DNA of 64,000 nucleotides from an uncultured Lachnospiraceae bacterium (lineage in GTDB: Bacteria > Bacillota > Clostridia > Lachnospirales > Lachnospiraceae): assembly GCA_910583965.1 (NCBI GenBank), contig CAJUAE010000001.1:1-64000 (forward strand), read 5' to 3'. Positions 35,771-44,998 of the stretch are shown here, piece by piece (the stretch's first letter is position 1; each line of letters starts with the position of its first letter). Both the position numbers and the translations under genes were made by a program. The notes beneath the pieces were generated by a model, which saw nothing but the letters and a program-made list of their open reading frames with translations, did no database searches and was not told where the DNA came from.

Positions 35771-37219
35771 ATGAGAGCATTAGAAGGTCTAAAACCAGAG
35801 AAAGTATTTTACTATTTTGAGGAGATTTGTAACATACCACATGGATCAGGAAACTTGGACAAAATTAGCAGTTATCTTGCTGATTTTGCAAAAGAAAGAG
35901 GACTGTTCCATATCAGAGATGCGAGCAATAATGTGATTATTATAAAGGAAGCGACGGCAGGATATGAAAAAGTTGCACCTATCATTTTGCAGGGACATAT
36001 GGATATGGTTGCCGTGAAAACAAATGACGCTCAGATAGATTTGGAAAAAGATTCTTTAAAACTTGCGGTAGATGGTGATGATATTTATGCAGAAGGAACA
36101 AGTCTTGGCGGTGATGATGGTATTGCGGTTGCTTATATATTGGCACTGCTTGATTCGCAGGACATTGCACATCCACGCATAGAGGCTGTAATAACAACAG
36201 ACGAGGAGATTGGTATGGAAGGGGCAACTGCAATTGACCTTTCTATGCTAAAAGCAAAGAGAATGCTAAATATTGATTCTGAAGAAGAAGGTATTCTTCT
36301 GACTAGTTGCGCGGGTGGAATGAGAACAGACTGCCATATACCTGTGAAAAAGGAAGCAAGTTCAGATGGGATTTGTCTGGAAATTAGAGTAGGAGGTTTG
36401 CTGGGTGGTCATTCTGGGACAGAAATCAACAAAGAGCGTACCAATGCGATTCAACTGTTGGGAATTACTTTGGGACAGATTTTGGGAAAAGTGCCATTTC
36501 ACCTTGTACAGATCTATGGTGGGGAGAAAGATAATGCTATACCACGGGAAGCATGTGCAATTGTAAGACTGACAGCGGAGGCAAAAGAGTGTTTTGTCAA
36601 AGAAGTGAAACGAATTGAAAAAGAGGAGCAGAACGAGAAGAAATCCAAGGAAAAAGATTTATTTCTTCGCGTAAAAGAAATAGATATGATTCCAGAACAA
36701 ATATTCGATACTGCGAGTACACAACGAATCTTATCTTTTCTGATGTTTTTGCCAAACGGTGTAATTGCGATGAGCGCCGATATAGAGGGGTTGGTTGAGA
36801 CTTCTTTAAATGTAGGAATTTTAAAAACTACTGACACAGAAATTGTGGCAAGCACTGCGATTAGAAGTGCGATAGAGACTGCAAAGCACAAGGTTTTTCT
36901 TCAGGTGGATATGCTGACAAAACTTCTGGGAGGGTATACAGAGACGCATGGCGTATATCCAGGTTGGCAGTTTGACCCAGATTCCAAACTAAGAGCAGAT
37001 ATGATGCGAATTTATCAGAAGATGTTTGGGAAGGAACCCAAAGTGGAGGCGTTACATGCTGGACTTGAGTGTGGTATTATGATTTCAAAAATTCCAGGTC
37101 TTGACTGTGTATCTTATGGTCCCAATATATATGATATTCACACTACAAAAGAGCGATTGAGCATTTCATCAGCATCTAGAATGTGGGAGTATTTGCTTGA
37201 GATATTGAAACAAAAATAA
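35771..37219 (+). CDS. pepD: Aminoacyl-histidine dipeptidase (PepD, M20C)
   Basis: A 482-residue metallopeptidase. Metal-site motifs of the M20 family are visible: LQGHMDMVAVK, GTSLGGDDGIAVAY, TTDEEIGMEGA and the C-terminal LHAGLECGIM with SYGPNIYDIHT. PepD cleaves dipeptides such as beta-Ala-His and Xaa-His in the cytoplasm with a dinuclear zinc site. The lengths of the catalytic and lid domains are normal. The ATG at 35771 is preceded by GAGG. It is downstream of luxS by 79 bases and probably separately expressed. Confidence 0.92.
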   Translation: MRALEGLKPEKVFYYFEEICNIPHGSGNLDKISSYLADFAKERGLFHIRDASNNVIIIKEATAGYEKVAPIILQGHMDMVAVKTNDAQIDLEKDSLKLAVDGDDIYAEGTSLGGDDGIAVAYILALLDSQDIAHPRIEAVITTDEEIGMEGATAIDLSMLKAKRMLNIDSEEEGILLTSCAGGMRTDCHIPVKKEASSDGICLEIRVGGLLGGHSGTEINKERTNAIQLLGITLGQILGKVPFHLVQIYGGEKDNAIPREACAIVRLTAEAKECFVKEVKRIEKEEQNEKKSKEKDLFLRVKEIDMIPEQIFDTASTQRILSFLMFLPNGVIAMSADIEGLVETSLNVGILKTTDTEIVASTAIRSAIETAKHKVFLQVDMLTKLLGGYTETHGVYPGWQFDPDSKLRADMMRIYQKMFGKEPKVEALHAGLECGIMISKIPGLDCVSYGPNIYDIHTTKERLSISSASRMWEYLLEILKQK

Positions 37220-37292
37220 AAAGTGGCGTCTAGTATATTGATTCAATGTACTAGAAATACTCTACAAAAGGTGTATATCAAAGGAGAAAAAA

Positions 37293-38354
37293 ATGGCAGA
37301 AAATTACAGGGAATTTAATCCTGGAAATGAACAGGAAGGCAGAGGGACACAGAACAGAAAAACTGAAAATCACTGGAGAGATTCTATCAACAGGATAACG
37401 ACGATTGTCGCTATCCTGCTTGTGTTTGGAGTACTTTTGCTGGAATCTGTCTATTCTATTGGAGAGCAGGAACAAGGCGTAGTTACAACATTTGGCAGTG
37501 CAGGGAATGTTGTGACATCTGGATTGCATTTTAAAGTGCCTTTTGTTCAGAGAGTGACAAAAGTGAACACGACGATTTTGGGATTTCCAATCGGATATCG
37601 TCCTGATAGTGAGGACAACGCTAGTCAAGAACAGATTGATGATGAATCGTTGATGATTACCTCTGATTTTAATTTTGTGAATGTAGATTTCTACGTAGAA
37701 TATAAGGTATCGGATCCTATAAAATATCTATATCACTCACAGCAGCCCAAAGAGATTCTCAAAAATATTGCACAGTCGTGTATTCGCAACATTATCAGCA
37801 ATTATGTAGTAGATGATGTGATTACAACTGGTAAGAGCAAGATACAAGCAGAAATAAAAGATATGATTATTGAGAAACTTGAGGAACAAGATATAGGACT
37901 TATGCTTGTCAATATTTCAATGCAGGATGCCGAACCACCCACAGAGGCCGTCATTGAGGCATTTAAGGCTGTTGAGACTGCAAAACAGGGCAAAGAAACT
38001 GCGATTAACAATGCGAATAAATATAGAAATCAAAAAATTCCTGAGGCAAGTGCCAAGGCAGACCAGATTCTGCAGGCAGCAGAGGCATCAAAACAGGAAA
38101 GAGTAAATGAAGGTATTGCGCAAGCGTCCCGATTTAATGAGATGTATGCAGAGTATAAGAAAAATCCGTTACTCACAAAACAAAGAATGTTTTATGAAAC
38201 AATGGAAGATGTGCTTCCGGGGGTTAAGCTGATTATCGATGATGGAAGTGGAAATCTAAATAAAACATTGTATCTTGATGAACTTCAATTGGAGGACATC
38301 ACCAACAGTAATTCTGCGGTTACGCAAGAAACATCAAGTACGCAGGAGGAGTGA
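37293..38354 (+). CDS. hflK: FtsH protease modulator HflK
   Basis: A 353-residue SPFH/band 7 protein. One membrane helix (about residues 37-56) follows a charged N-terminal tail. The band 7 domain (EQEQGVVTTFGSAGNVVTSGLHFKVP) and the coiled coil with VNISMQDAEPPTEAVIEAFKAV are diagnostic of HflK. With HflC it forms a large membrane cage around FtsH and limits proteolysis. AAAGGAGAAAAAA precedes the ATG. It lies 26 bases upstream of hflC. Confidence 0.93.
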   Translation: MAENYREFNPGNEQEGRGTQNRKTENHWRDSINRITTIVAILLVFGVLLLESVYSIGEQEQGVVTTFGSAGNVVTSGLHFKVPFVQRVTKVNTTILGFPIGYRPDSEDNASQEQIDDESLMITSDFNFVNVDFYVEYKVSDPIKYLYHSQQPKEILKNIAQSCIRNIISNYVVDDVITTGKSKIQAEIKDMIIEKLEEQDIGLMLVNISMQDAEPPTEAVIEAFKAVETAKQGKETAINNANKYRNQKIPEASAKADQILQAAEASKQERVNEGIAQASRFNEMYAEYKKNPLLTKQRMFYETMEDVLPGVKLIIDDGSGNLNKTLYLDELQLEDITNSNSAVTQETSSTQEE

Positions 38355-38380
38355 ATGTCTGAAAGGCAAGGAGAATGAAC

Positions 38381-39250
38381 ATGAAGAAAAAACTAGGAAG
38401 TGCGTTTGGAGTTATTATTTTGATAGCGGTGTTGGTGGTTCTATTCAATTCAACATTTATAATTCGAGAGAATCAGTATGGCTTGGTGCGAGAATTTGGA
38501 AGAATTGAAAGAGTTCTATCGGATTCGGGTCTTTATTTTAAGATACCATTTATTCAAGAAAAAGATACAGTTACAAAAGAGCTTTTACTTTATGATATTG
38601 CAAAGTCCGATGTTATTACCCAAGATAAAAAATCAATGATTGTGGACAGTTTTGTTCTGTGGCGCGTAATTGACCCAAAAATCTTTGCACAGACATTGAA
38701 TACTTCAGAACAGAATGCGGAAGGAAGAATTAATGTCGCAGTGTATAATTCTATTAAAAATGTGATTAGTAGTATGACGCAATCTGATATTATTGCTGCT
38801 AGAGGACAGAAATTGACCAATTTGATTATGGAAAATGTCACTGGAATCCAGCAATATGGAATTGAGATTACGACAGTGGAGATTAAGTTGCTCGATTTGC
38901 CGGAAGACAATAAAAATGCTGTGTTTGAGCGAATGATATCCGAGCGTGAAAACATTGCAGCTACCTATACAGCGGAGGGCAATTCAGATGCACAGAAAAT
39001 TAAAAATACTACGGACAAAGAGACAACTGTGATGATTTCTGAGGCGGAAATGAATGCTGAGATTTTAAAGGCAGAGGGTGAAGCAGCTTATATGAGAGAG
39101 ATTGCCAATGCGTATGACGGGGAGCAAAAGGCAGATTTTTATCAGTTTACTAGAAGTCTTGATGCGGTGAAAAGTTCAATTCGTGGCGGTAATAAAACAA
39201 TTATTTTGGATAAGGATTCTCCAATCACACAGATATTTTATAATTTTTGA
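38381..39250 (+). CDS. hflC: FtsH protease modulator HflC
   Basis: A 289-residue SPFH protein with an N-terminal membrane helix (about 8-25) and band 7 domain (IRENQYGLVREFGRIERVLSDSGLYFKIPF), then the helical arm with EAEMNAEILKAEGEAAYMREIANAYDGE, typical of HflC. It pairs with HflK. The ATG at 38381 has AAGGAG at 6-7 bases; the ATG at 38375 overlaps that site. A 14-bp perfect hairpin just past the stop ends the operon. Confidence 0.93.
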   Translation: MKKKLGSAFGVIILIAVLVVLFNSTFIIRENQYGLVREFGRIERVLSDSGLYFKIPFIQEKDTVTKELLLYDIAKSDVITQDKKSMIVDSFVLWRVIDPKIFAQTLNTSEQNAEGRINVAVYNSIKNVISSMTQSDIIAARGQKLTNLIMENVTGIQQYGIEITTVEIKLLDLPEDNKNAVFERMISERENIAATYTAEGNSDAQKIKNTTDKETTVMISEAEMNAEILKAEGEAAYMREIANAYDGEQKADFYQFTRSLDAVKSSIRGGNKTIILDKDSPITQIFYNF

Positions 39251-39253
39251 CAG

Positions 39254-39291
39254 ATACAGGCGCATATGAAAGTTGGTATATGCGCCTGTAT
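39254..39291. terminator. Hairpin terminator between hflC and the DUF378 gene
   Basis: ATACAGGCGCATAT (39254-39267) pairs perfectly with ATATGCGCCTGTAT (39278-39291). No long T run follows on either strand, so it may need assistance or mainly protect the mRNA ends. Confidence 0.7.
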
Positions 39292-39331
39292 TGGGCCAGA
39301 TACAGCAGATTACCCATGTTCGATATTCAAT

Positions 39332-39547
39332 TTATGCTTCTGAAGCAGAATTACCGAGTCTCATGTAGAAACAAACCAGATAGAGACCACATACTCCTAC
39401 AAGTGCATAGATAATTCTGGAGAACCAAGTCATACTACCAAAGATGGCAGCGACAAGATTGAAGTCAAAGAAACCGATTAATCCCCAGTTTACAGCACCG
39501 ATAATTGCAATTGTCAGTGCGATACCATCAATAAATTTATTACCCAT
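39332..39547 (-). CDS. DUF378 small membrane protein
   Basis: A 71-residue protein with two hydrophobic helices. The sequence IDGIALTIAIIGAVNWGLIGFFDFNLVAAIFG followed by IIYALVGVCGLYLVCFY is the DUF378 (YuzA-type) pattern. GAGGAGGCGAAAAT precedes the ATG. It is a single gene, convergent with hflC. The function of the family is unknown. Confidence 0.9.
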   Translation of the reverse strand: MGNKFIDGIALTIAIIGAVNWGLIGFFDFNLVAAIFGSMTWFSRIIYALVGVCGLYLVCFYMRLGNSASEA

Positions 39548-39687
39548 ATTTTCGCCTCCTCGAAAATAGTATTGACATTTCTATGAAAAACATACAGGAA
39601 AAAGTTCCTTTTATTGTTATCTTTTTAGAATGTGGGCATAAAATTTGCAAATTTTTAAAATTTATTCATAAAATTTATGTAAATAAA

Positions 39688-39716
39688 TTGAAATACGTCG
39701 ATTAATGTGATATCCT
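39688..39716 (+). promoter_or_regulatory. Promoter of the DUF6465-like gene
   Basis: TTGAAA, a 17-base spacer and TATCCT, about 75 bases upstream of the ATG at 39793. Confidence 0.65.
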
Positions 39717-39792
39717 ATTAGTGCATATAATTTTGCATTATTTCAAAACCTGCGTTTTCTGGCAGATGCAGGCGTAATAGGAGGAGTGCATT

Positions 39793-40407
39793 ATGAAAGT
39801 CACTGGCAGTTCAAAACGTAAAAATGTTTCAAAAGATGATTCAGTTGTAGAACATAAGACAGAATCGGGAAATATGGTTTTGGGACAAATAAAATTAGAG
39901 GATTTAGAGCAGGAGAGGTTAGAAGTGAAAAAATCAGTAGAGAAGAAAACAACAACGACAAAGAAACCAGTAGAGAAGAAATCAGTCAGCACAACAAAGG
40001 CAGCTACAACTGATACAAAAGCAGAAGCTACAGCAGTAGAGGCAGAGAAGATTAAACCGCAAGAGAACACAAGTGAAGAAGTAAAAGTAGAGGCAAAAAA
40101 AGAGCCAGCAGCAAAGAAAGAAACAAAGACAACCACTGCAAAGAAAGAGACAAAGACTACAGCAAAAACTGAGACAAAGACAACAACTAAAGCTGCGAAA
40201 GTGGCAACTTCTGAGAAAGTGGTTTTGCAGGTTGGCGGAAGAGACGACTTGTTAATGAGTTCTTTAATTGATAGAGTGAAGGCAGCATATGTTGCAGAAG
40301 GAAATAAGGCAGACAATATTAAAAATATTGAAGTGTATATTAAACTTAATGAGAACATGGCATATTATGTAATTGATGGCTATGCTTCTGGCATTAGCTT
40401 ATACTAA
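39793..40407 (+). CDS. DUF6465-like protein with long Lys/Thr/Ala linker
   Basis: A 204-residue protein. Residues 1-35 are charged. About 40-135 is a low-complexity, histone-tail-like Lys/Thr/Ala/Glu linker (KKTTTTKKPVEKK, ETKTTTAKKETK). A folded C-terminal domain of 65 residues follows (LQVGGRDDLLMSSLIDRVKAAY.. IEVYIKLNENMAYYVIDGYASG), which resembles the small Lachnospiraceae family I know as DUF6465. The basic linker could bind nucleic acid or wall polymer. AGGAGG precedes the ATG. Confidence 0.65.
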   Translation: MKVTGSSKRKNVSKDDSVVEHKTESGNMVLGQIKLEDLEQERLEVKKSVEKKTTTTKKPVEKKSVSTTKAATTDTKAEATAVEAEKIKPQENTSEEVKVEAKKEPAAKKETKTTTAKKETKTTAKTETKTTTKAAKVATSEKVVLQVGGRDDLLMSSLIDRVKAAYVAEGNKADNIKNIEVYIKLNENMAYYVIDGYASGISLY

Positions 40408-40485
40408 TATGTCGAATAGACATTTTCAACAAAGTATTTTGATACACAAATGAAAGTTGGTTTGCTTTGGGTTTATTTTAATTGG

Positions 40486-40574
40486 AAAAAGTCTCAAATA
40501 TTAGATGGAGTTTATAACTGTACAAGAAATTTTTCTGACGGTTATAAAGATTCCTATAAGATTTGAGACTTTTT
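40486..40574. repeat. Long imperfect hairpin (89 bases)
   Basis: Outer arms AAAAAGTCTCAAAT and ATTTGAGACTTTTT are perfect complements (14 bp). Inside, TTTATAAC pairs with GTTATAAA. The outer arms end in A and T runs, so the structure could terminate transcription in both directions; the size is more like a small inverted-repeat element. Confidence 0.6.
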
Positions 40575-40608
40575 AATTGTTTTATTTTTATAATATAAGG
40601 TCTTTTAA

Positions 40609-40809
40609 TCAATTTTTGTCATGAGGAAAAAATATATTTAAACTATGGAGTTCTTCCTGTGTAATATTTGTAAATTGATCAAGAATCGTTGTGATATTAT
40701 TTTCTTTTGCATTGCAAAGAAGGTAGATAATATCCGCAAGTTGAGCAATGATATCTTTCATGCGCATTGTGTCAATTTTTACATGTTTTGTAGTTTTTGT
40801 TGCTCTCAT
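40609..40809 (-). CDS. Small protein of unknown function (66 aa)
   Basis: Not recognised. The frame from ATG 40809 has GGAGG 7 bases upstream. The protein has a basic first 12 residues, a central amphipathic helix (MRMKDIIAQLADIIYLLCNA) and an acidic second half (ITQEELHSLNIFFP). There is no membrane segment or secretion signal. It stands between two other short or non-coding stretches, so expression rests mainly on the ribosome binding site. Confidence 0.5.
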   Translation of the reverse strand: MRATKTTKHVKIDTMRMKDIIAQLADIIYLLCNAKENNITTILDQFTNITQEELHSLNIFFPHDKN

Positions 40810-40908
40810 AGTAAACCTCCATGACGCAAGAGTGGGACACTGTAGTAGCGACAAACATAAACTCATTAGATTTAAAAAAGTGAAAATATAAGAGACAAAA
40901 GGTAGATA

Positions 40909-41121
40909 TTAGAACGAAATATTTATTTTAAAATAATTATCAAATGTATCAGAATAGATTTTTCCATGATGGTCTGCTGAAATTTTACCAGAACGATACA
41001 ATTGATAAACTTCTTGACAAGCATTCTTTAACGCAGGAAAATTTCCATACAGTTCATCAATCTTTCGCATTTTTTCAACTTGCTTACATTCTAGTCTGTT
41101 GTATTTATGAAAAAATTTCAT
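40909..41121 (-). CDS. Possible small protein (70 aa)
   Basis: Not recognised. The frame encodes a mostly helical, basic protein ending in a short Phe-rich tail (DTFDNYFKINISF). There is no good ribosome binding site before the ATG at 41121 or the internal ATG at 41070. It is included because the codons look natural and no gene lies on the opposite strand; it could be a chance frame. Confidence 0.35.
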   Translation of the reverse strand: MKFFHKYNRLECKQVEKMRKIDELYGNFPALKNACQEVYQLYRSGKISADHHGKIYSDTFDNYFKINISF

Positions 41122-41268
41122 GTCCTGATCATTTCTTTTTGCTATTTGGATATGGGTAAATGATACTGCCCAGTAAATAACATTGGTGCAAAATAGAAAA
41201 CATATTGTTCATATATGTATAGCGTAGCATATTCTCTATAAATTATCAATATGAAATTCATAAAAAAC

Positions 41269-41297
41269 TTGACTTTGTACTGCAACATCGGTAGGAT
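41269..41297 (+). promoter_or_regulatory. Promoter of the CBS-pyrophosphatase gene
   Basis: TTGACT, a 17-base spacer and TAGGAT. It lies inside the frame that extends upstream of the gene, which supports the internal ATG at 41356 as the true start. Confidence 0.65.
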
Positions 41298-41355
41298 TGA
41301 CTTAGATGGACACAAGTGCAAACAAGTTTGTGTAATCGGAGAAAGGAAGATAAAA

Positions 41356-43023
41356 ATGGATACTACAGAATTGACTAAAAGACCAATCTATATCGTCGGA
41401 CATAAAAATCCAGATACAGATTCTATCTGCTCTGCGATCGCATACGCATATTTAAAAAATAAATGTGATGATACTAATGAGTATGTCGCAGCACGAGCAG
41501 GGCAGATTAATCAAGAAACACAGTATGTACTAAATGCTTTTCACGCGGACCCGCCAGTGTATCTTCATGATGTTATGACTGATGCAAGAGATATTGATAT
41601 GAATGATGTGGAAGGTGTGACAGAAGATGTTTCGCTGAAAAAGGCATGGCATTTGATGCGAGATAGAGGAGATGTGACAGTTCCAGTTATTGCCGCAGAG
41701 AAGCTTGTAGGCATTATAACATTGGGTGATATTGCAAATGCTTATATGGATGTGTATGATAATTGTATATTATCACGTGCTAAGACATCTTATAGAAATA
41801 TTTTGGAAACAATTGATGCTGAGGTGATTGTGGGAGATGCCAGCGGATATTTTGATAGTGGTGAGGTGGTTATTGCGACTGCCAATCCAGATGTGCTGGA
41901 AGATTACATACATGCTGGGGATATGGTTTTACTTGGAAATCGTTATGAAACACAGCTTTGTGCGATTGAGATGGGAGCATCTTGTGTCATCGTGACAATG
42001 GGGGCAAAAATCTCCAAGACGATTCAAATATTTGCGAGAGAACATAATTGTATTCTGATTAGCACCCCTTATGATACAGCTACTGTTGCAAGGCTAATTA
42101 ATCAGAGTATGCCAATTGGATATTTTATGAAGCGAGATAAGCTTACCACTTTCAAAATTACGGACAAGACGGAAGGTATTCGAGCGATAATGAAGAAAAA
42201 AAGATATCATGATTTTCCTGTGCTTGATGAGGAAGAACGCTATGTTGGTATGATTTCTCGTCGAACCTTGTTAAACTTGCGCAAAAAGCAGTTGATTTTA
42301 GTGGATCATAATGAGCTCTCACAAACAGTCGATGGGATAGATTCCGCAGAGATTTTGGAAATAATTGATCATCATAGAATTGGAACTCTTGAGACTGTTT
42401 CTCCTGTATTTTTTAGAAATCAACCTTTGGGCTGTACTGCGACAATTATTTATCAGATGTATCTGGAAAAAGGAATTGAAATCCCTAAAAATATTGCTGG
42501 TTTAATGATGTCCGCAATTATTTCCGACACGCTGATGTTTCATTCTCCAACTGTTACAGAAGTGGATAAGGCTGCAGCCGTTAAACTGTCGGAAATTTGT
42601 GGAGTAGAGATTGATGGTTTTGCGGTTGACATGTTTGGCGCTGGTAGTAGCTTAAGCGACAAGAGTGCAGAGGAAATTTTCGAACAGGACTACAAAAATT
42701 TTTCTGTGAATGGCTTTGAGTTTAGTGTAGGTCAGATTAACTCAATGAATAGCATTGAGCTGGAAGAAATCAGGGAGAAGATTGAACCTTATATTAAGGA
42801 GCGAATGCCAGAACTTCCTGTTGAGATGTGTTTTTTTATGCTCACGAATATTGTGTATCAAAAAACAGAACTTTTATGCTTTGGGGAGAAGGCGCGACAA
42901 CTGGTTCGTGAGGCGTTCCGTCTTCCAAAAACGCAGAAAATATTTGAATTAAAAAATCTTGTGTCTAGGAAAAAACAGTTGATTCCCGCATTTGTATCGA
43001 TACTACAGCAATGGGAAAAATAG
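41356..43023 (+). CDS. ppaC: Manganese-dependent inorganic pyrophosphatase with CBS/DRTGG regulatory insert
   Basis: A 555-residue family II pyrophosphatase. The DHH catalytic core is split: GHKNPDTDSICSA at the N-terminus, then VDHNEL, IDHHRIGTL and the C-terminal DHHA2 domain with FSVGQINS. Between them lie a CBS domain (VPVIAAEKLVGIITLGDIA), a DRTGG segment and a second CBS domain (HDFPVLDEEERYVGMISRRTLL). In studied Clostridial enzymes the insert makes activity respond to adenine nucleotides and diadenosine polyphosphates. The enzyme drives biosynthesis by removing pyrophosphate. GGAGAAAGGAAG precedes the ATG. With ppk1/ppx it completes a phosphate/pyrophosphate theme, but it is not linked to them. 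Confidence 0.94.
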   Translation: MDTTELTKRPIYIVGHKNPDTDSICSAIAYAYLKNKCDDTNEYVAARAGQINQETQYVLNAFHADPPVYLHDVMTDARDIDMNDVEGVTEDVSLKKAWHLMRDRGDVTVPVIAAEKLVGIITLGDIANAYMDVYDNCILSRAKTSYRNILETIDAEVIVGDASGYFDSGEVVIATANPDVLEDYIHAGDMVLLGNRYETQLCAIEMGASCVIVTMGAKISKTIQIFAREHNCILISTPYDTATVARLINQSMPIGYFMKRDKLTTFKITDKTEGIRAIMKKKRYHDFPVLDEEERYVGMISRRTLLNLRKKQLILVDHNELSQTVDGIDSAEILEIIDHHRIGTLETVSPVFFRNQPLGCTATIIYQMYLEKGIEIPKNIAGLMMSAIISDTLMFHSPTVTEVDKAAAVKLSEICGVEIDGFAVDMFGAGSSLSDKSAEEIFEQDYKNFSVNGFEFSVGQINSMNSIELEEIREKIEPYIKERMPELPVEMCFFMLTNIVYQKTELLCFGEKARQLVREAFRLPKTQKIFELKNLVSRKKQLIPAFVSILQQWEK

Positions 43024-43064
43024 TGTATTACATGCATTTATACTATGTTTTTTTGTAATATTTG

Positions 43065-43093
43065 TTGACCGACTAGGATTTATCAAGTATAAT
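43065..43093 (+). promoter_or_regulatory. Chemoreceptor gene promoter
   Basis: TTGACC, a 17-base spacer and TATAAT, an almost perfect sigma-A promoter. The transcript would carry a leader of about 137 bases containing an AATATCA/TGATATT hairpin. No c-di-GMP or other known riboswitch was recognised there. Confidence 0.85.
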
Positions 43094-43236
43094 TGTAGTA
43101 AATATTTGCTAAGAATATCACAAAAAAGGCCCAATATTTTGATATTTTAACAGTCTTTTTTTGCTTGTAACTAGAAATGAATAGAATGGTTATGGTATTT
43201 TTCACAAATAGGAATGCAAGATTTATTTGAAAGGAT

Positions 43237-44940
43237 ATGGTTACGGGTATGGAAAAAACAAAGGAAATGCTGGGAAAGAATAGCCAGGTAGCACGGCTGA
43301 GAAAAATTGTAAAACAGACAAAAGGATCGCTGGTTGCCGGAGTTATCCTACTTATACTTTTGTTTATTGCAAGTGTTGGATATGAGGTTGTCTCGAGTGA
43401 GCAACTTGAAAGTACAATGTATCTAAATCAGTATCGTATTGGTTCCAAGGCATTGACTACAGCAGTACAATCCTATGCAGTTTCAGCGAACAAACTATAT
43501 TATGATGCATATATGAAAGAGTTGAATATAGATAAGAACAGAGATATTGCATGGGCTGGCTTGGAAGCGAATAATATTAAAGACTATGAGTGGGAGGAAC
43601 TTAGAGAAATTGCTGCACTCTCTGATAATTTAGTTCCTCTTGAAGAAGAAGCTATGGAAGCGGTGGCAGCCGGAGATGTGACAGCGGCTACAGAATTTGT
43701 CTTTGGGGAGGAGTATAGCAATACAATCCAAAAGATAAATTCCTTGACAGATGATGTGATTAATAGAATTCAAGAGCGTTTGGATTTTTCAAAAAGGATG
43801 TTCTTGATTATTCAGATTGCGTGTGCTGTAGCATTCTTGACGGGATTTGTTATACTTACACAGCAATGTCTGAGAGCAATTAAATTTTCGGAGCAAGAGC
43901 TTTTAATTCCAATAATTAAAGTAGCGGACCAGATGGTATTACTTGCAGAAGGCAATCTACATACACAGCTAGATTTGAAAGAAGATGATAGTGAAGTTGG
44001 AAATATGGTTGGTGCAATCCGTTTTATGAAAGACAATATGACTGCGATCATTGACGAAATTTCTTATATTTTGGAACAGATGGGACAGGGAAATTATTTG
44101 TTGAAAGTAGAGCAGAATTATGTTGGGGAATATATACGAATTAAGAATGCTCTAAACCAAATTATGGATGAGATGCGCGAGACGGTGAGCACAATACAAG
44201 ATGTAGCGCGCGAGATTGACAGTGGTTCTGCCCAACTTGCCTATGCTGCAGATGATTTAGCAACGGCATGTACAGGACAGGCAACAGAAGTTTCTGATTT
44301 GGTAAATTCGCTTACAGCGCTTAGTGATAGTATTGCATACAATGAAAAAGAAGCTGAGGAGGCTGTTAAAATTTCTAATCTGGCAAGCTCCACATTGATT
44401 GTAGGTGCCCAGAAGATGGCGGAACTCAGAGATGCCATGAAAGATATTAATCAATGTTCGGAACAAATTATTGCTGTTATTTCAGCGATTTCTGATATAG
44501 GAGAAGAAATTGGTTTGCTTTCTCTCAATGCTTCAATCGAATCTGCAAGAGCAGGCGAGGCAGGAAAAGGTTTTGCAGTGGTGGCAGAACAAGTGAAAAA
44601 GCTTGCAGAGGCGTCTCAAAATGCAGTTGGACAGACATCGGAACTTATCAAACGAACAGTTGAATCAGTGGAAGTTGGAACGCGCATCTCCCAAGAAGCA
44701 GCTGCCAATATGGAAGAAGTGCAGATGGGGGCTGAGGAGACAACAGGTCGGATTAATAGTATTGTTGATAAACTCAAGATTGAAGTTGAGAGTATTGCGC
44801 ATATTAACGATAGCATTGGCGTTGTGGCAGGGATTGTGGATAATAATTCTGCAACATCAGAAGAAACTGCGGCTGTCAGCGAACAACAAAAAGCGCAAGT
44901 AGAGTCGATGGTAGATATGATTAGCAAATTTAAGGTGTAG
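43237..44940 (+). CDS. Methyl-accepting chemotaxis protein
   Basis: A 567-residue chemoreceptor. TM1 (about 30-50) and TM2 (about 188-210) flank a helical periplasmic-type ligand region of about 135 residues resembling the four-helix-bundle sensor. A HAMP domain and long signalling helices follow. The hairpin tip reads GEEIGLLSLNASIESARAGEAGKGFAVVAEQVKKLAEAS, the conserved MCP core. The start at ATG 43237 has AAGG close by; ATG 43249 is an alternative. No che or flagellar genes are in the window. Confidence 0.92.
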   Translation: MVTGMEKTKEMLGKNSQVARLRKIVKQTKGSLVAGVILLILLFIASVGYEVVSSEQLESTMYLNQYRIGSKALTTAVQSYAVSANKLYYDAYMKELNIDKNRDIAWAGLEANNIKDYEWEELREIAALSDNLVPLEEEAMEAVAAGDVTAATEFVFGEEYSNTIQKINSLTDDVINRIQERLDFSKRMFLIIQIACAVAFLTGFVILTQQCLRAIKFSEQELLIPIIKVADQMVLLAEGNLHTQLDLKEDDSEVGNMVGAIRFMKDNMTAIIDEISYILEQMGQGNYLLKVEQNYVGEYIRIKNALNQIMDEMRETVSTIQDVAREIDSGSAQLAYAADDLATACTGQATEVSDLVNSLTALSDSIAYNEKEAEEAVKISNLASSTLIVGAQKMAELRDAMKDINQCSEQIIAVISAISDIGEEIGLLSLNASIESARAGEAGKGFAVVAEQVKKLAEASQNAVGQTSELIKRTVESVEVGTRISQEAAANMEEVQMGAEETTGRINSIVDKLKIEVESIAHINDSIGVVAGIVDNNSATSEETAAVSEQQKAQVESMVDMISKFKV

Positions 44941-44998
44941 TTGATAGAACATAATTTAAGAGTGTGGCATATGATGATAGAAAAGATGTGGATGTTTT

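Noticed and set aside
41251..41355. N-terminal extension of the pyrophosphatase
   Set aside because: It overlaps a good promoter, and the family begins at the DHH core just after ATG 41356.
43094..43236. c-di-GMP riboswitch in the chemoreceptor leader
   Set aside because: None of the conserved core segments of either c-di-GMP class was found; only a simple AT-rich hairpin is present.
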